Shown in pieces: positions 16,693-25,096 of a DNA stretch of 64,000 nucleotides. The notes below the pieces were generated by a model. That model was not told where the DNA came from, did not search any database, and was given only the letters and a program-made list of their open reading frames with translations. Source of the stretch: Streptomyces tsukubensis (GTDB lineage: Bacteria; Actinomycetota; Actinomycetes; Streptomycetales; Streptomycetaceae); the NCBI RefSeq assembly GCF_003932715.1, contig NZ_CP020700.1:2626501-2690500 (forward strand), written 5' to 3'. The position numbers and the translations under genes were made by a program. Position 1 is the stretch's first letter. Each line of letters starts with the position of its first letter.

Positions 16693-18120
16693 ATGGCGTC
16701 GTCGTCACGGACATCGCGGCAGGCATCACCGGTCCCCAATTCCGCCTTCCGGAGGCTGCGCGGCCGGCGCTCCCCCGGTGAGTTCGCGGCGGCCGTACGG
16801 AAGGCCGCCCGCGAGATCGGCGAGCAGGTCTCGTGCGACGCCCGGTACATCGGGCGCGTCGAGGCCGGCGAGATCCGCTGCCCCAACTACGCCTACGAGC
16901 GGGTCTTCCTGCACATGTTCCCCGGGCTCGGCCTCACCGACCTGGGGTTCACGGCCCGCGAGCAGGTCAGGGGCGGCGGCCGGGCCCCGCGCGCCGCGCG
17001 GGCCGAGGTCAGGGATCGGCCGCCCGACGCACCCGGGCCCGATGGCACCACGAACGATGACGGCAAGAACGACGAGGAGAGCGACGTGTTGCGTCGCGCA
17101 TTCATGACGGGCGGTTCCGCCACGGTGGCGGCCGCGTCCTTCGGCCCGGTACTCGGCGCCGTACTCGGCACCCTGCCGGAACAGGGCTCCGGCTCCGTAC
17201 CGGTACGGCGGCGGATCGGGGAGTCGGAGGTCGGGGCCGTCGAGGACGCGGTACGGCGGATCCGGCTGCTGGACGACCGGTACGGCGCCGACGGTCTGTA
17301 CCAGCGGGCGGCCCAGCCGCTGAGGGCGGCGTACGCCCTGCTGGACTCCGGGGTGACCGCGCACCGCGAGACCTCCGACCGGCTGCATGCGGGCGCGGGC
17401 GAGCTGGCGATCTCCGTGGGCTGGCTGGCCCATGACTCGGGCCGGGTCGAGGACGCCCGCTCCCACTACGCGGAGGCGCTGGCGACGGCCCGGGTGTCCG
17501 GGGACCACGGTCTGGAGGCGCATGCCTTCTCCAACGCCTCCTTCCTCGCCCGGGACGCCGGTCGCCACCGGGAGGCCGTCCGCTCGGCCCAGGCGGGCGG
17601 CCGGGCCGCGCGGGACCTGGGCTCCCCCCGGCTGCTCGCGCTCCTCGCGCTGCGCGAGGCGGGCGGCTGGTCGGGGCTGGGCGACCGGACGGGCTGCGAG
17701 GCGGCCCTGGGGCGGGCGCACACCCACTTCGAACGGGGGGCGGCGGACGCGGACCCCGAGTGGATGTCCTTCTTCGGGGAGCCGGAGCTGGAATTCCTCC
17801 AGGCCCAGTGCTGGGCCCGGCTCGGGGACTGGTCCCGCGCGGTCCACCACGCCCGCCGGGCCGCGTCCGTCGAGGACGAGCACTTCACCCGCAATCTGGC
17901 GCTCTACCGGGCCGAACTCGCCACCTCGCTGGCCCGCGGCGGCCACTACGAGGAGGCGGCCGCGGCGGGCCGGGAGGTGCTGAGCCTGCTGCAGGGCGTC
18001 CAGTCCTCCCGTATCCAGGCCATGCTCAACACCACGGCGGCACTGCTGGCCCCGCACCGGGCGGCGGAGGAAGTGGCGTCGTTCCTCGCGTACCGGGATG
18101 AACAGGCGCTACGGGTCTGA
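16693..18120 (+). CDS. NsdA-like XRE/TPR regulatory protein
   Basis: The 475-aa protein has an N-terminal helix-turn-helix-like region (about 15-85, FRRLRGRRSPGEFAAAVRKA through DARYIGRVEAGEIRCPNYAYERV). A linker follows, then LRRAFMTGGSATVAAASF, a segment typical of this Streptomyces family. The C-terminal half (about 200-470) is helical with TPR-like repeats. The arrangement is that of NsdA/NsdB, negative regulators of differentiation and antibiotic production in S. coelicolor, and their many paralogues. I cannot assign it to one named paralogue. A hydrophobic stretch after RRAFM is too short to be a confident membrane segment. Confidence 0.8.
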   Translation: MASSSRTSRQASPVPNSAFRRLRGRRSPGEFAAAVRKAAREIGEQVSCDARYIGRVEAGEIRCPNYAYERVFLHMFPGLGLTDLGFTAREQVRGGGRAPRAARAEVRDRPPDAPGPDGTTNDDGKNDEESDVLRRAFMTGGSATVAAASFGPVLGAVLGTLPEQGSGSVPVRRRIGESEVGAVEDAVRRIRLLDDRYGADGLYQRAAQPLRAAYALLDSGVTAHRETSDRLHAGAGELAISVGWLAHDSGRVEDARSHYAEALATARVSGDHGLEAHAFSNASFLARDAGRHREAVRSAQAGGRAARDLGSPRLLALLALREAGGWSGLGDRTGCEAALGRAHTHFERGAADADPEWMSFFGEPELEFLQAQCWARLGDWSRAVHHARRAASVEDEHFTRNLALYRAELATSLARGGHYEEAAAAGREVLSLLQGVQSSRIQAMLNTTAALLAPHRAAEEVASFLAYRDEQALRV

Positions 18121-18230
18121 GAGCCGGGGCGCCGGGCGGCGTCACGGCCGCGGGACCACCCGGTACTCGGCCGGGCGAACCCCCGCGTTACGGCCGCCGG
18201 GCCGCGTCATGGGGCCGAACCACCCGGTGC

Positions 18231-18457
18231 GACTCCGTCCGGCGAACCCCCGCATCACGGCCGCCAGACCACCCGATGCTCCGCAAGATGCGACAACACC
18301 GCATGGTTCGCCTCCCAACCATCCGGAGCTGCAGCCATCGGCCGCCTCCGGCGGCATACCGGACTCCGTCCGGCGAACCCCCGCATCACCGCCGCCAGAC
18401 CACCCGATGCTCCGCAAGATGCGACAACACCGCATGGTTCGCCTCCCACCCGTCCGG
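18231..18457. repeat. Tandem 131-bp-period duplication of a gene 3' end
   Basis: The 96-bp segment 18231-18326 is repeated at 18362-18457 with 3 mismatches. The second copy is the 3' end and stop of the helicase gene (minus strand) and encodes its last 23 or so residues. The first copy reproduces the same peptide and stop outside the gene. A third, degenerate unit (CGGGCGAACCCCCGCG then TTACGGCCGCC) lies near 18170-18202. This looks like slippage or an unequal tandem duplication that left an extra gene end. Confidence 0.9.
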
Positions 18458-19726
18458 GAACTTGACGGTGACTCCGAGGCGGACCGGTTCGGTCGAGGGG
18501 TGGGCGTCCAGGAGGGCGGGGACGCCCGCGCGGCAGACCACGATGCAGGCGTGGCGGTGGCGGGAGGCCAGCACGCACAGCCGGCCCGTCTCCAGATGGA
18601 ACGCCGTCGCGTCCGGGCGGCCCGACAGCGGATGCAGAACGACCGTCACATCGAACTCACGGCCCTGGAGGCGGTTCGCCGTGTCCACCGTGACGTCATG
18701 GACCCCCAGCTCAGCGAGCGCGGCGCGGACCGCCGCCGCCTGGTCGCGGTGGGCCGTGCCGACGGCGACCCGGTCGGCGGTGACCGGAGTCGGCTCCGCC
18801 CCCGCCGTGGCCGTCGCCGCCCCGCCGCGGTCCAGCACCCGGCGAACGGTCGAGGCCACCGCCCGGACCGCCTCCGGGTCCGTCCGCGGGGTGTGCCGCG
18901 CGGGCAGCTCCAGCAGCCCCCAGCCGGACTCCGCGGCCTCGTCGACGACCCGGTCGTACGCCGAGCCGTCCGACGGCACCCCGAAGCTCAGGCGCCGGTC
19001 CCCGGGGCCCGTACCGCTGCGGAACGGTGTGTACGGGTAGAACGCGGCGGACACCAGCGGCGCGGCCGACGCGGGCAGCCGCCACGACACCGGCAGCCGG
19101 TGCTGAGGCAGCCCCGGATTGTGCGAGAGCAGGGTGGAGACCGCGCTCGCCGACGGGTCGTACGACAGTCCGGCCCACTGGTCGGCGCCGACGATGGAGA
19201 ACGGGTCGAGCTGGCCCGGGTCGCCCACGAACAGGGCCCGCTCGAAGAGTCCGGCGACGGCGAGCAGGGCGTCGGAGCGCATCTGGTACGCCTCGTCCAC
19301 GATCGCGTGCGGCCAGGGGTCGACACCCTGTACATGCCCCCACTTCGCGGCCGTGGAGATCACCACGTCCAGACCGGCGAGGTCCGCCGCCTTCGCGGAC
19401 TTCCGGACGGACGGCAGTTCGTCGAGCGCCTTGTCGTACGGGTCGGGGTCGTTGCTGTGGAGCCGGCCCACCGGCAGCTCGGGGTCCTTCTCCGCGATGC
19501 GCAGCACCAGATCGTCGACCTGGGCGTTGGTCTGGGCGATGACCATCAGGGGGCGGCCCGCGGCGGCCAGTTCCCGGGCGGCGCGGACCACGAGCGTGGA
19601 CTTGCCCGCGCCGGGCGGGGAGTCCACGACGACGCCCCGGTCCGTGCCGTGCAGGGTGTCCGCGAGGATCGCGTCGGTGGCGCGGGCGGCATCGGCGCCG
19701 GGATCGCGCACAGGGGCGGTGGTCAC
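18386..19726 (-). CDS. SF1B (Upf1/Dna2-type) helicase, third gene of a nuclease-helicase operon
   Basis: The 446-aa product carries SF1 helicase motifs in order. Motif I is DSPPGAGKST (about 35-44), motif II is AIVDEAYQ (about 142-149), motif III is FVGDPGQLDPF and motif IV is SWRLPASAA. Motif V is TANRLQGREFDVTVV and motif VI is LASRHRHACIVV. The motif set is closest to the Upf1/Dna2/RecD2 group. I chose the GTG at 19726, which overlaps the preceding stop in GTGA; 23 upstream codons in frame would overlap the previous gene. The C-terminal 23 residues are duplicated downstream in DNA. The helicase lacks N-terminal accessory domains, which may be supplied by its two operon partners. Confidence 0.85.
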   Translation of the reverse strand: MTTAPVRDPGADAARATDAILADTLHGTDRGVVVDSPPGAGKSTLVVRAARELAAAGRPLMVIAQTNAQVDDLVLRIAEKDPELPVGRLHSNDPDPYDKALDELPSVRKSAKAADLAGLDVVISTAAKWGHVQGVDPWPHAIVDEAYQMRSDALLAVAGLFERALFVGDPGQLDPFSIVGADQWAGLSYDPSASAVSTLLSHNPGLPQHRLPVSWRLPASAAPLVSAAFYPYTPFRSGTGPGDRRLSFGVPSDGSAYDRVVDEAAESGWGLLELPARHTPRTDPEAVRAVASTVRRVLDRGGAATATAGAEPTPVTADRVAVGTAHRDQAAAVRAALAELGVHDVTVDTANRLQGREFDVTVVLHPLSGRPDATAFHLETGRLCVLASRHRHACIVVCRAGVPALLDAHPSTEPVRLGVTVKFPDGWEANHAVLSHLAEHRVVWRR

Positions 19727-21309
19727 AGCAGGTCCTCCGGGGTCACGGGGTCCGGGTCCTCCGCGGACGCGGACGGCGGCCCGCCGTGGGTCCACGGCGT
19801 CTCCTCGGGCTCGGGCAGCTTCGGCCCGCCCCGTTGGTCGTGTTCGAACAGGGTCCAGGCGATCCGGTCGCCCTTCGCCGGAACGGAGCCCTCCGCCGGA
19901 TCCCTGGACCGGCCCATCCGGTCCAGCAGTCTCAGCACCAGCGTCCCGTCGGCCTCCTGCTGCACCAGCTCGGCGGACTGGGGGCGGCCGTCCAGAGAGC
20001 GGTAGACCTTGACCCGCTCACCGAGATGGGGGCGGTCGTCCGTACGGAAGGTGATCAGCGGCCGGGGCGACGGGCGCTTCGACTCCGACCAGGCCATGAC
20101 GGTCTCGGTGACCTCGCCGGTGAACGCCTCCCCCGCGAGCCGCCGCCCCGCCAGCACCAGCGGGTCGTCCAGCGCCTCCTGGGCGTCCAGTTCGGCCTGG
20201 GCGGTCTCCCGGGTGGCGAGCTTGCGGGCGGCCGTCACCGCGTCGTCCCGGCGCGGCTGGGGCGGCTCCCCGGCCCGCACCCGGTCCCGGTGGGCCGTGA
20301 AGGACCAGCGGTCCCGGGTCCAGCGGTCGGGCACCCGGGCCCCCTCGGGCAGCTCCCGCAGCAGGTCCAGGGCCCGCCACACCGCATGCCAGGTGGGTTC
20401 CAGCTGGGACAGCAGCAGTCTGCGGATCTCCCGCTCGGCTACGGATAGTTCACCCAGCCAGCCCTCCGCGTGGGCGCCGTCCTCGGCGGCGGCCAGCCGC
20501 AGCCGCAGCCGGTCGTAGCTCTCGACGGCGGGCGCCAGCAGACGGTTGTCGAACGCCGGGTCGGTGGCGGGCCCGGCGGGCGGGCACAGCAGCTGGCCGC
20601 GGTCGTCCCGGCCCAGCTCGGCCCGGAGCGCCGCATCGGCGCCCGATACGCCGTCCGGCGGATCGACCCAGGCCAGCAGCGCCCCGAGGTGCTGGTCCTC
20701 CAGCGACGACTGGCCGGTGGCCCAGTGCCGGTTCAGCAGATCGGTCGTGGCGAGCAGCAGGGACGAGCCGGGGACCCTGGCCCGCTCCCCGTAATGCGTG
20801 AGCCAGCGGCCGAGGAGGGGGACCCGCGGCGGTGCGGGGTAGGGCGCGTCCGGATCCTGTTCGGAGGTACGGCGGAAACGCATCGAACGGCCGAGGAGCC
20901 GGACGAACTCGACCGCGCCCCGGCCGGGCACCACGATCTGGGGAGCGTCGGCGCAGAGTTCGGCCTCGACCTTGGTGCGTTTGCCGGTCTCCGGGTCGGC
21001 GGCGGCGCGTTCGACGAGCTCGATGTCGTCGGCGTACGACTCCAGATGGGGCAGTACGGCGTCGGCGAGCTCGGCGAGGAAGGCGAACCGCAGCTCGCGG
21101 TCGCGGGGCTGGGCGACGGTCAGCAGCCGGGGCGCGTCCCGGTCGGTGCCGACGAGCGCGCCGAGCGGTGCGCCCGCCTCACCGGCGGTGGTCAGCGGCA
21201 CGAACACCAGCGGCCGGTCGGAGACCCACCGGTGCCGGACGGTCGCCAGCGGCCGGGCCCGGCCAGCTTCCAGCGCCTCCAGCCGGGCGAGGGTGGCGAT
21301 CAGGCTCAT
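19723..21309 (-). CDS. Unrecognised 528-aa partner protein between nuclease and helicase genes
   Basis: I do not recognise the family. The N-terminal part (about 1-110) starts MSLIATLARLEALE and is mixed alpha/beta. A long helical middle (about 220-400) is rich in Leu, Glu and Arg. The C-terminal region (about 415-505: PLITFRTDDRPHLGERVKVYR, then DGTLVLRLLDR and GDRIAWTLFEHD) reads as a beta-barrel-like module. In eukaryotic Dna2 a beta-barrel and stalk sit between the nuclease and helicase, and this gene sits exactly between those two genes. It starts 4 bp inside the nuclease gene (ATGA) and its TGA overlaps the helicase GTG. The three proteins are thus probably made in fixed ratio and act as a complex (inference). 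Confidence 0.8.
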   Translation of the reverse strand: MSLIATLARLEALEAGRARPLATVRHRWVSDRPLVFVPLTTAGEAGAPLGALVGTDRDAPRLLTVAQPRDRELRFAFLAELADAVLPHLESYADDIELVERAAADPETGKRTKVEAELCADAPQIVVPGRGAVEFVRLLGRSMRFRRTSEQDPDAPYPAPPRVPLLGRWLTHYGERARVPGSSLLLATTDLLNRHWATGQSSLEDQHLGALLAWVDPPDGVSGADAALRAELGRDDRGQLLCPPAGPATDPAFDNRLLAPAVESYDRLRLRLAAAEDGAHAEGWLGELSVAEREIRRLLLSQLEPTWHAVWRALDLLRELPEGARVPDRWTRDRWSFTAHRDRVRAGEPPQPRRDDAVTAARKLATRETAQAELDAQEALDDPLVLAGRRLAGEAFTGEVTETVMAWSESKRPSPRPLITFRTDDRPHLGERVKVYRSLDGRPQSAELVQQEADGTLVLRLLDRMGRSRDPAEGSVPAKGDRIAWTLFEHDQRGGPKLPEPEETPWTHGGPPSASAEDPDPVTPEDLL

Positions 21310-22544
21310 CGGGCACCTCCCGCCGCCGCCAGGGCCTCGGCGCGCAGGGATGCGGCGCGGCGGAGGGCGGCGACCGCCGGATCGGCCGGATCGCCCGCCG
21401 TGCCCCGGGCCGCGGCGAGGACACCGGCGACCGTCGTCAGCCCGCCCAGCTCACCGCGGACCGAGCGGCCGAGGGCCTCCACCGCACCGGCCTCCCGGGC
21501 CCGGTCACGGCAGTGGAAGGCCAGCTCGCAGGCGGCCAGGCACTCGGGCGCGTAGGCCGCGGGCACGCAGGCCACCGCGGCGGACAGCTCGTCGGACGGC
21601 CGGTCGAGGGCGAAGGTCGTGCCCTCGGGGAGGGCCGCCGCGAGGTCCTCGACCCGGGTGAGCCGGGCCAGCTGGCGGCGGGTCACCGAGAGCTGCTTGC
21701 GGATGTCCACCACCGATCCGGTCGGCAGATTGGAGAAGTCCTTGGGGCAGACCAGCAGCACGCTGGCCGCGACCCGGGCGCTCGGCACCAGCCCGGCCGT
21801 GTGTTCCAGCGCCAGCGCGTACACCGCGGCCTGACGGGCGGCGGCACCCACCTTCGCGGCGTCCGCGGAGGCGTCGATCATCGGGAACGACTTGATCTCG
21901 ACGACCGTCCACTCCCCGTCCGGGCGGACCACCACCGCATCGGGCTCCAGATAGGCCGGGGAGCCCGCGACCTCCAGCGCCAGCAGCGGATGCCGCAGCA
22001 GGCTCCAGGCCCCGGCGGCGGTCGCCTCGCGCAGCGCCAGCGCCGTACGCGCGGCCCGGCCCTCGGGGCCCGCGGCGGTCAGATCCGGCAGCCGGAACCC
22101 GCCCTCCGCCTCGGCCCCCAGCAGCCTCATCAGCTCCGCGCCGCCGTCCGAGACGACCCTGGCCTCGAAGGCGTTCCCCCGCATGAAGGCGAACTGCGAC
22201 TGGCCGAAGACAGCGGACGAGCCCAGCGCGGCGGCCAGCGCCCCCTTGTCGACCCCGGCGCCGTCCAGCAGGGCGCGGCGCTCGCAGCCGGGATTGGCGG
22301 CCAGGGCGGCCAGCGCCCGGGCGTCCAGCGGCTTCGGCCGGGCCCCGGCGCCCCTCAGCTCAGCGAGCCGCTGCCGGAGCGGTGTCGTCGGCGCCTCCGG
22401 CGCGGCTGTGCTCCGCGACGGCTCCCGGGGCGGCGTCCTGCGGGGCGCCGGAGGGGCGTCCCGCGGAGTCCGCGGGGCCGCCGGTGGTGCCTGCGGTACT
22501 TGTGGTGCCTGCCGCGGAGTTGGTCCGCTGCCCTGGGATGCGCT
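21306..22544 (-). CDS. RecB/Cas4-type PD-(D/E)xK nuclease, probably with Fe-S cluster
   Basis: Counting from the GTG at 22544 the protein is 412 aa. RecB-family nuclease motifs occur in order: RGNAFE (motif I, about 122-127), LEPDAVVV (Asp202), the catalytic VVEIKS (Glu216, Lys218) and QAAVY (the QxxxY motif, about 238-242). One Cys lies before the nuclease core (C87, NPGC) and a cluster after it (C326, C335, C339, C345). This recalls the one-plus-three cysteine Fe-S arrangement of Cas4, AddB and Dna2, although the spacing C-x3-C-x5-C is not the canonical C-x2-C-x5-C. The first roughly 50 residues are Pro/Ala/Arg-rich and the start is uncertain. From this GTG it overlaps the PAP2 gene by 185 bp on the same strand. 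Confidence 0.82.
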   Translation of the reverse strand, partial: SASQGSGPTPRQAPQVPQAPPAAPRTPRDAPPAPRRTPPREPSRSTAAPEAPTTPLRQRLAELRGAGARPKPLDARALAALAANPGCERRALLDGAGVDKGALAAALGSSAVFGQSQFAFMRGNAFEARVVSDGGAELMRLLGAEAEGGFRLPDLTAAGPEGRAARTALALREATAAGAWSLLRHPLLALEVAGSPAYLEPDAVVVRPDGEWTVVEIKSFPMIDASADAAKVGAAARQAAVYALALEHTAGLVPSARVAASVLLVCPKDFSNLPTGSVVDIRKQLSVTRRQLARLTRVEDLAAALPEGTTFALDRPSDELSAAVACVPAAYAPECLAACELAFHCRDRAREAGAVEALGRSVRGELGGLTTVAGVLAAARGTAGDPADPAVAALRRAASLRAEALAAAGGAR

Positions 22545-23376
22545 CACCCGTGGAAGTGTGGCATCCGCCACCGACAACCGGGGACCCAACGGCCGGAAGG
22601 GCCGCCGACCCGCCCCGCGTGAACCGGGTCCGCACCCGGTCCGCGAGCCGCATCGCGGGCTTCGCCAGCAGCAGACCCGCGCCCATCACGGCCGCCCCGG
22701 CGACCGCGTCCAGGAAGTAGTGGTTCGCCGTCCCCATCACCACGATCACGGTGACCAGCGGATAGGCGACGCCGAGCGTCCGCATCAGCGGCGTACGGCC
22801 GAAACGCCACAGCATCACACCGCACCACAGGGCCCAGCCGACGTGCAGGCTCGGCATCGCCGCGTACTGATTGGTGAAGCCGCCCATACCGCGCGGGGCG
22901 CTCGCCTCCGCACCCCACCAGCCGTACGAGCTGTACTGGGCCATGGTGTCGACGAAGCCGTGCCCCGCCTCCAGCAGCCGGGGCGGGCAGGTCGGCATCA
23001 GCGTGAAGCCGACGAGACCGAGGAGGGTGGACACCATCAGCCAGGTCCTGGCCGCGCGGTACTGCAGCGGCCTGCGGCGGAACAGCCAGACCAGCACCAC
23101 CGGCGTCACCAGATAGTGCAGCGAGGCATAGACGAAGTCCGCGGGGACGCCGATCGCGGCGTGCTCGGTGAAGAGGCGGTTCAGCGGCGTCTCGAAGTCC
23201 AGGGAGACGGCACGCTCCGCCCTGAGTATCGCCAGGCCGTTGTCGACAGCGGTCGACACATCACCGCGGGCCAGCAGCCGGCCCGCCGAATACGCGACGT
23301 ACACCAGCGCCAGCAGCGCCAGCTCGGTCCACCAGCGAGGCCGGTGGTGAGCCGTGGTGGCCGTGGTGTGCGTCAT
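22360..23376 (-). CDS. PAP2-superfamily integral membrane protein (Aur1/inositolphosphotransferase-like)
   Basis: The 338-aa protein has about six hydrophobic segments between residues 14 and 225. The PAP2_3-type motifs are CPPRLL (about 122-127), PSLHVGWALW (about 160-169) and HYFLDAVAGA (about 200-209), containing the catalytic His and Asp. The long C-terminal tail (about 245-338) is Gly/Ala/Thr-rich and cytoplasmic by the positive-inside rule. AGGGGGAA lies 7 bp before the ATG at 23376. It may act on lipid phosphates at the membrane. It is first in the minus-strand run leading into the nuclease/helicase genes, but a functional link is not obvious. Confidence 0.88.
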   Translation of the reverse strand: MTHTTATTAHHRPRWWTELALLALVYVAYSAGRLLARGDVSTAVDNGLAILRAERAVSLDFETPLNRLFTEHAAIGVPADFVYASLHYLVTPVVLVWLFRRRPLQYRAARTWLMVSTLLGLVGFTLMPTCPPRLLEAGHGFVDTMAQYSSYGWWGAEASAPRGMGGFTNQYAAMPSLHVGWALWCGVMLWRFGRTPLMRTLGVAYPLVTVIVVMGTANHYFLDAVAGAAVMGAGLLLAKPAMRLADRVRTRFTRGGSAALPAVGSPVVGGGCHTSTGERIPGQRTNSAAGTTSTAGTTGGPADSAGRPSGAPQDAAPGAVAEHSRAGGADDTAPAAAR

Positions 23377-23594
23377 CCGTTCGTTCCCCCTTGTGCGTGC
23401 TCTGCCGGCCGGATCGGCCACCGGTCAACCGTACGGTTCACGGCGCGGTGGCGGATCGGCGGGTACCGGCTCAGGGAGGGACGCTCCGAGCGCCTCCGAG
23501 GTTGCCTCGGACGGCCCGGCGGCGCTCCCCGGATCAGTGGCCGGACCATGCATGATGGAAGACCACTCTTTGGATCATCAGGGGGCTTCGCACC

Positions 23595-24206
23595 ATGGCA
23601 CCGCGCATTCTGCTCGTCCGGCACGGCCAGACCGAATGGTCACTGCTCGGCAAGCACACCGGCCGCACCGACATCCCCCTCGTTGCGGAGGGGCGGCGCG
23701 GCGCGGCCCTGATCGGCGAGCGGCTGCGGCACGCCCCCTTCGACGGGCTCCCCGACACCGAGGTGTGGACCAGCCCGCTGGCCCGCGCCGCCCAGACCTG
23801 CGACCTCGCCGGCTTCGGCGACCGCGCCGAGCCGTTCGACGCGCTCATGGAGTGGGACTACGGCGACTACGAGGGCCGTACGACTCCGGAGATCCGGGCC
23901 GCCGCCGGGAACCCGGGGTGGGTCATCTGGCGCGACGGCGTCGAGGGCGGCGAGAAGCTCTCGGACGTGGCGCACCGGGCCGACGAGGTCGTCGCCCGGG
24001 TCCGCGAGGCCGACCGCGACGTCCTGCTCTTCGCCCACGGGCACATACTGCGGGTGCTGTGCGCGAGGTGGCTGGGCCTGGAGCCGGAGTTCGCGGCCCG
24101 GATCGCGCTGGCCCCGACGTCGCTGTCGGTCCTGGGCTGGGCGTACGGCGACCCGGCGCTGGACACGTGGAACGACACGGCGCACCTGGCCGGCGCAGGC
24201 GCCTGA
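23595..24206 (+). CDS. Histidine phosphatase family protein (phosphoglycerate mutase-like)
   Basis: The 203-aa protein starts [16 protein letters not shown] with the catalytic RHG at 9-11. It has the second conserved Arg in SPLARAAQT, the acidic residue in [10 protein letters not shown] and the second catalytic His in VLLFAHGH (about 150-157). Branch-1 phosphatases of this size are usually broad acid phosphatases and not cofactor-dependent mutases. The substrate cannot be read from sequence. The ATG at 23595 is preceded by an AGGGGG tract. It is divergent from the PAP2 gene. Confidence 0.9.
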   Translation: MAPRILLVRHGQTEWSLLGKHTGRTDIPLVAEGRRGAALIGERLRHAPFDGLPDTEVWTSPLARAAQTCDLAGFGDRAEPFDALMEWDYGDYEGRTTPEIRAAAGNPGWVIWRDGVEGGEKLSDVAHRADEVVARVREADRDVLLFAHGHILRVLCARWLGLEPEFAARIALAPTSLSVLGWAYGDPALDTWNDTAHLAGAGA

Positions 24207-25096
24207 GGCTTCCGGGGGGGGCGCGCGCCGTAGGTGGCTTGTGTTGCGTGTCCGGCCGCGGGCCGTGTGTGGCTGGTCGCGCAGTTCCTCGCGCCCCTTT
24301 TTGGGCTGCCCGTCCCTGCGGTGTGCGGGTCCTCCGGTGGTCGGGTTGCGTTACTCCGTGGGGTAGGCGCGGGGTCTTGTCGGGTGCGGCCGGGTCGTGG
24401 GCCTCCGGGCTCACCTCCTCGCAGACTGCGATGCACCGCCCCGAAACGCGTCCCTTCTTGTCGCAGCCTGCTGCGGGGGCGACCCTGCACCCCCCTCCGG
24501 AGATCACCCCGACTTGACCCCGGTGAGAACGAGTCCGCCCGGGCACCCACCAAGTGGTCCCCGCAGATCAGGGGGTGCCTGTGCCCCGAGAAGGGGAAAT
24601 CTCCCGGGGGCGGTGATCAGGAGATATTCCCCTCCCCGGTGACGCGCGACAACACGGGGACCTTGGGCGTCTGATCATGCGGGGATCACGTGGGAGGGGG
24701 GTGCAGGGTCGCCCCCGCAGTGGCCTGCGACAAGCACAGCTCGCCGGAGCGCAGTGCATCGCAGGCCGCGAGGAGGTGAGCCCGAAGGCCACCGACCCAC
24801 CCGCACCGGCAGGACCGGCGACCTACACCACGGAGCAACGGTCACCCAGCTTTCAGCCCCGCCGGCGCTTGAGGCGCAGGAGCGCCCGCACCCCGCGGGC
24901 AACGCCCACCCCGGGGCCCGGGGCATCAGGAGCGCCCGCACCCCGCGGGAAACGGGCCCCCGGGGCCCCGGGGCGAGGAACCCCAGCGGGAGGCGCTCCC
25001 GCGGGAGGCGAAGACGCGACCTTGCGCAGGGAGGGAGAATGGACGCTGGACCGTGCCGACGCGCCCATCCCGCGCGCCCCGCCCGAAGGACGTGAC
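24207..25096. other. 890-bp gene-poor stretch packed with repeats
   Basis: No credible gene is seen. The stretch contains (1) a variant of a motif common between Streptomyces genes, about 24265-24300 (TGGTCGCGCAGTTCCTCGCG). It also contains (2) a large imperfect palindrome at 24341-24850. Finally (3), a second common intergenic motif lies near 24850-24880 (CAGCCCCGCCGGCGCTTGAG), followed by two copies of AGGAGCGCCCGCACCCCGCG around 24878 and 24929. It behaves like a sink for dispersed intergenic elements. Confidence 0.75.
24341..24850. repeat. About 510-bp imperfect palindrome (possible MITE-like element)
   Basis: Arms of about 170 bp (roughly 24341-24511 and 24680-24850) are inverted copies. 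A 27-bp core is identical (24471-24497 against 24694-24720), and further matching blocks are CTGCGACAAG, TGCATCGCAG and GCGAGGAGGTGAGCCC. A shorter inverted pair lies in the middle (24593-24604 and 24620-24632, GGGGAAATCTCC against GGAGATATTCCCC). No transposase frame is present. Such structures can be non-autonomous mobile elements or paired termination structures; the choice is open. Confidence 0.75.

Noticed and set aside
18255..18578. 107-codon minus-strand frame ending in the helicase C-terminal peptide
   Set aside because: Only its last part matches, because of the 131-bp duplication; the upstream part is out of frame with the helicase gene.
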